This document shows, piece by piece, positions 39,146 through 40,046 of a stretch of DNA of 40,046 nt (its first letter is position 1; the number at the start of each line of letters is the position of its first letter). Source of the stretch: a virus; IMG/VR virus record IMGVR_UViG_3300043411_000696, positions 1-40,046 of that record, one strand, 5' to 3'. The position numbers and the translations under genes were made by a program. The notes under the pieces are model-generated. The model was not told the DNA's origin and did not search any database. It saw nothing but the letters and a program-made list of their open reading frames with translations.

Positions 39146-39488
39146 CTCCTAGTATCGTTAACTTAAATCCACCCTCTTCCTCAGGCTCCTTCGGTATCGC
39201 CCGGCCCTTCGCATCCTTACCCCTAAGCTCCACCAACCGCCTAAGCCGCCACTCAAACTCGTGGTTGTACTTCAGCCCCATCGCATCCAGCTTCAGCAGC
39301 ACCTCCTCAGGGTTAATCTCGTGCCACTCCTTCACCTTCAACCCAAGCCTACGCTTAAACCACGGCAGGCTCGTATTCTTAAGCCCCCTCAACACCTGGT
39401 AGTCATCACCAAGCACATCCACAGCACTCTTCAAAAATGCACGGATAAGCGCCTTCGCTGTCGAACTACTTAGCTCTTTCTCCCCCAT
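39030..39488 (-). CDS. hypothetical protein, 152 aa, first gene of right-hand operon
   Basis: The start at 39488 (MGEKELSSSTAKALIRAFLK) is preferred over the ATG six codons upstream; AAGG lies nine bases before it. Helical, then a long Lys/Arg-rich stretch (KRKARKRKKGKSVKSKSLEE) suited to nucleic-acid binding. Two GTATGACAG repeats sit 23 and 43 bases upstream. As the first gene of the operon, a regulator or host-takeover role is possible. Confidence 0.62.
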   Translation of the reverse strand: MGEKELSSSTAKALIRAFLKSAVDVLGDDYQVLRGLKNTSLPWFKRRLGLKVKEWHEINPEEVLLKLDAMGLKYNHEFEWRLRRLVELRGKDAKGRAIPKEPEEEGGFKLTILGDEYEELKRKARKRKKGKSVKSKSLEERVGFEEGLEDVE

Positions 39489-39510
39489 ACCTCGAGACCT
39501 TAACATAGTA

Positions 39511-39539
39511 GTATGACAGTGTGCAAGGGTGTATGACAG
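39511..39539. promoter_or_regulatory. direct repeat GTATGACAG x2, possible operator
   Basis: Copies at 39511-39519 and 39531-39539 are exactly 20 bases apart, about two helical turns, just upstream of the right-hand operon. The same core appears once (as TGTCATAC) on the -10 of the plus-strand island promoter at 32799-32806. No convincing sigma70 hexamers were found next to it. Confidence 0.5.
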
Positions 39540-39623
39540 GGGATTTGAAAAATAAGGGGATTAGGACGGACGCCCCGGCTACGTTCGTAAATTTTTATTT
39601 TGAAATCTAAATCCAATCATGGA

Positions 39624-39714
39624 ATTGCTACGCAATCTGAAATCCTTTTCTATAGGATAGATGAACCGCTGCGCGGTCCCATTCTCTATTGAATTGATTG
39701 AACGGCTTCGCCGT
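39624..39714. repeat. tandem of three mini-hairpins with GCTNCGC core
   Basis: ATTGC-TAC-GCAAT (39624-39636), ACCGC-TGC-GCGGT (39665-39677) and ACGGC-TTC-GCCGT (39702-39714). All have a 5-bp perfect stem, a T-N-C loop and a leading GAA/GGA; the last two are also followed by CCC. Stem bases differ between copies but pairing is kept. Confidence 0.65.
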
Positions 39715-39820
39715 CCCTATCTCCCCCACCAGCCCACCCCCGAGACCGAGCCGATTTTATGGGCACGCCCGGCCAAGGGCAAGGAATCGGATCCGCCTTG
39801 AGGATAGGGCGACCCGAGCA

Positions 39821-39845
39821 CCCGGGGCGAACGCCAACCCCCGGG
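39821..39845. repeat. inverted repeat CCCGGGG/CCCCGGG
   Basis: Seven-base perfect arms with an 11-base spacer in the gene-free right end. No T-tract follows on either strand, so it is not an evident terminator. Confidence 0.6.
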
Positions 39846-39884
39846 ACTTACTAAATCAGAACTGCAATTCTCATTTATAAGTAA

Positions 39885-39934
39885 TGCGCAAAATGCGCAG
39901 CTACCGGGCCCGGGCGCGGTGTGAAAATTTCACA
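39885..39934. promoter_or_regulatory. two palindromes, possible operator pair
   Basis: TGCGCA-AAA-TGCGCA (39885-39899) and TGTGAAA-A-TTTCACA (39920-39934) are each perfect inverted repeats about 15 bases long, centres 35 bases apart, flanking the self-complementary CCGGGCCCGG. Typical dimensions for dimeric regulator sites. Confidence 0.5.
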
Positions 39935-40046
39935 ATTATCAGTTATGGGTAATCCTATGAAAACGCCTATAGGACGTACTACAGACCACCCCAACCACCC
40001 CTCATATAACTGCCCCTATAACGATTATATCCACAGATAGGAATGC

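Larger units (their letters stand above)
39489..40046. other. non-coding control or origin-like region
   Basis: About 560 bases with no convincing ORF on either strand. It holds paired GTATGACAG repeats, three mini-hairpins with a GCTNCGC core, a CCCGGGG/CCCCGGG inverted repeat, two palindromes near 39885-39934, two CTATAGGA octamers (39650, 39967) and a DnaA-box-like ATATCCACA near 40028. The mixture suits an intergenic promoter/operator cluster or replication origin; neither is proven. Confidence 0.55.

Noticed and set aside
39698-39880. 60-codon plus-strand ORF in the right-end non-coding region.
   Set aside because: Starts inside a hairpin repeat, no ribosome site, Pro/Arg-rich composition from GC-rich palindromes.
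39650-39974. CTATAGGA octamers resembling the core of T7-type promoters.
   Set aside because: Only two copies, the rest of the T7 consensus is absent, and no phage RNA polymerase gene is visible in the window.
1-40046. CRISPR arrays, tRNA genes, insertion sequences, integrase or attachment site.
   Set aside because: None found by reading: no regularly spaced identical repeats, no cloverleaf, no transposase or integrase motifs in the translated frames.

Overview
The window is a large part of a tailed-phage genome, or of a prophage or metagenomic phage contig, with podovirus (P22-like) architecture. It has a large terminase, a long P22-type portal, an acidic scaffold, an HK97-fold coat protein, a gp4-like adaptor, an 858-residue gp10/nozzle-like tail protein, and a block of large glycine/alanine-rich proteins that look like ejection proteins. 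There is no tape measure, tail-tube or sheath gene. The host cannot be named from the sequence. Strong purine-rich Shine-Dalgarno sites, Sec signal peptides and P22-like packaging genes suggest a Gram-negative bacterium. I see no integrase, tRNA, IS element or CRISPR array.

Layout. (1) 1-5697, plus strand: the 3' part of a DnaN-like sliding clamp, a run of small coupled hypothetical genes, then a YqaJ-type exonuclease and a RecT annealing protein closed by an intrinsic terminator. One small membrane-protein candidate follows and runs into the 3' end of the late operon. (2) 30341-5450, minus strand: the late operon in the order small protein, TerS, TerL, small membrane protein, portal, scaffold, coat, decoration or exported beta-rich proteins, adaptor, tail proteins, fibre and Gly-rich adhesin, then internal/ejection proteins. 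Most junctions are ATGA or TAATG overlaps. A strong intrinsic terminator sits directly against the TerS start codon. (3) 30342-32734, minus strand: a compressed lysis-like module with an exported 421-aa protein, a holin-like protein, a 35-aa micro-ORF, a DUF5675 protein and a ribbon-helix-helix-like protein. (4) 32780-33813, plus strand: a three-gene island against the surrounding transcription, with its own sigma70-like promoter, ending in a membrane-anchored XRE regulator. (5) 39488-33554, minus strand: about 18 tiny coupled genes, including several zinc-ribbon proteins, a Lar-like protein, a DUF551 protein and a VRR-NUC nuclease, ending in a membrane-anchored metzincin metallopeptidase. (6) 39489-40046: a gene-free, palindrome-rich control or origin-like region.

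How it works together: the clamp, exonuclease, annealing protein and VRR-NUC nuclease form a replication/recombination set. The late operon packages DNA and builds the particle. The lysis module releases it. The small right-hand genes look like early host-takeover or anti-defence genes. The most striking features are a 260-bp convergent overlap in which the zinc-protease catalytic motif lies antisense to the tail of the membrane-anchored regulator, the hairpins placed immediately before three start codons, and a tandem of three covarying mini-hairpins in the right-hand non-coding region.
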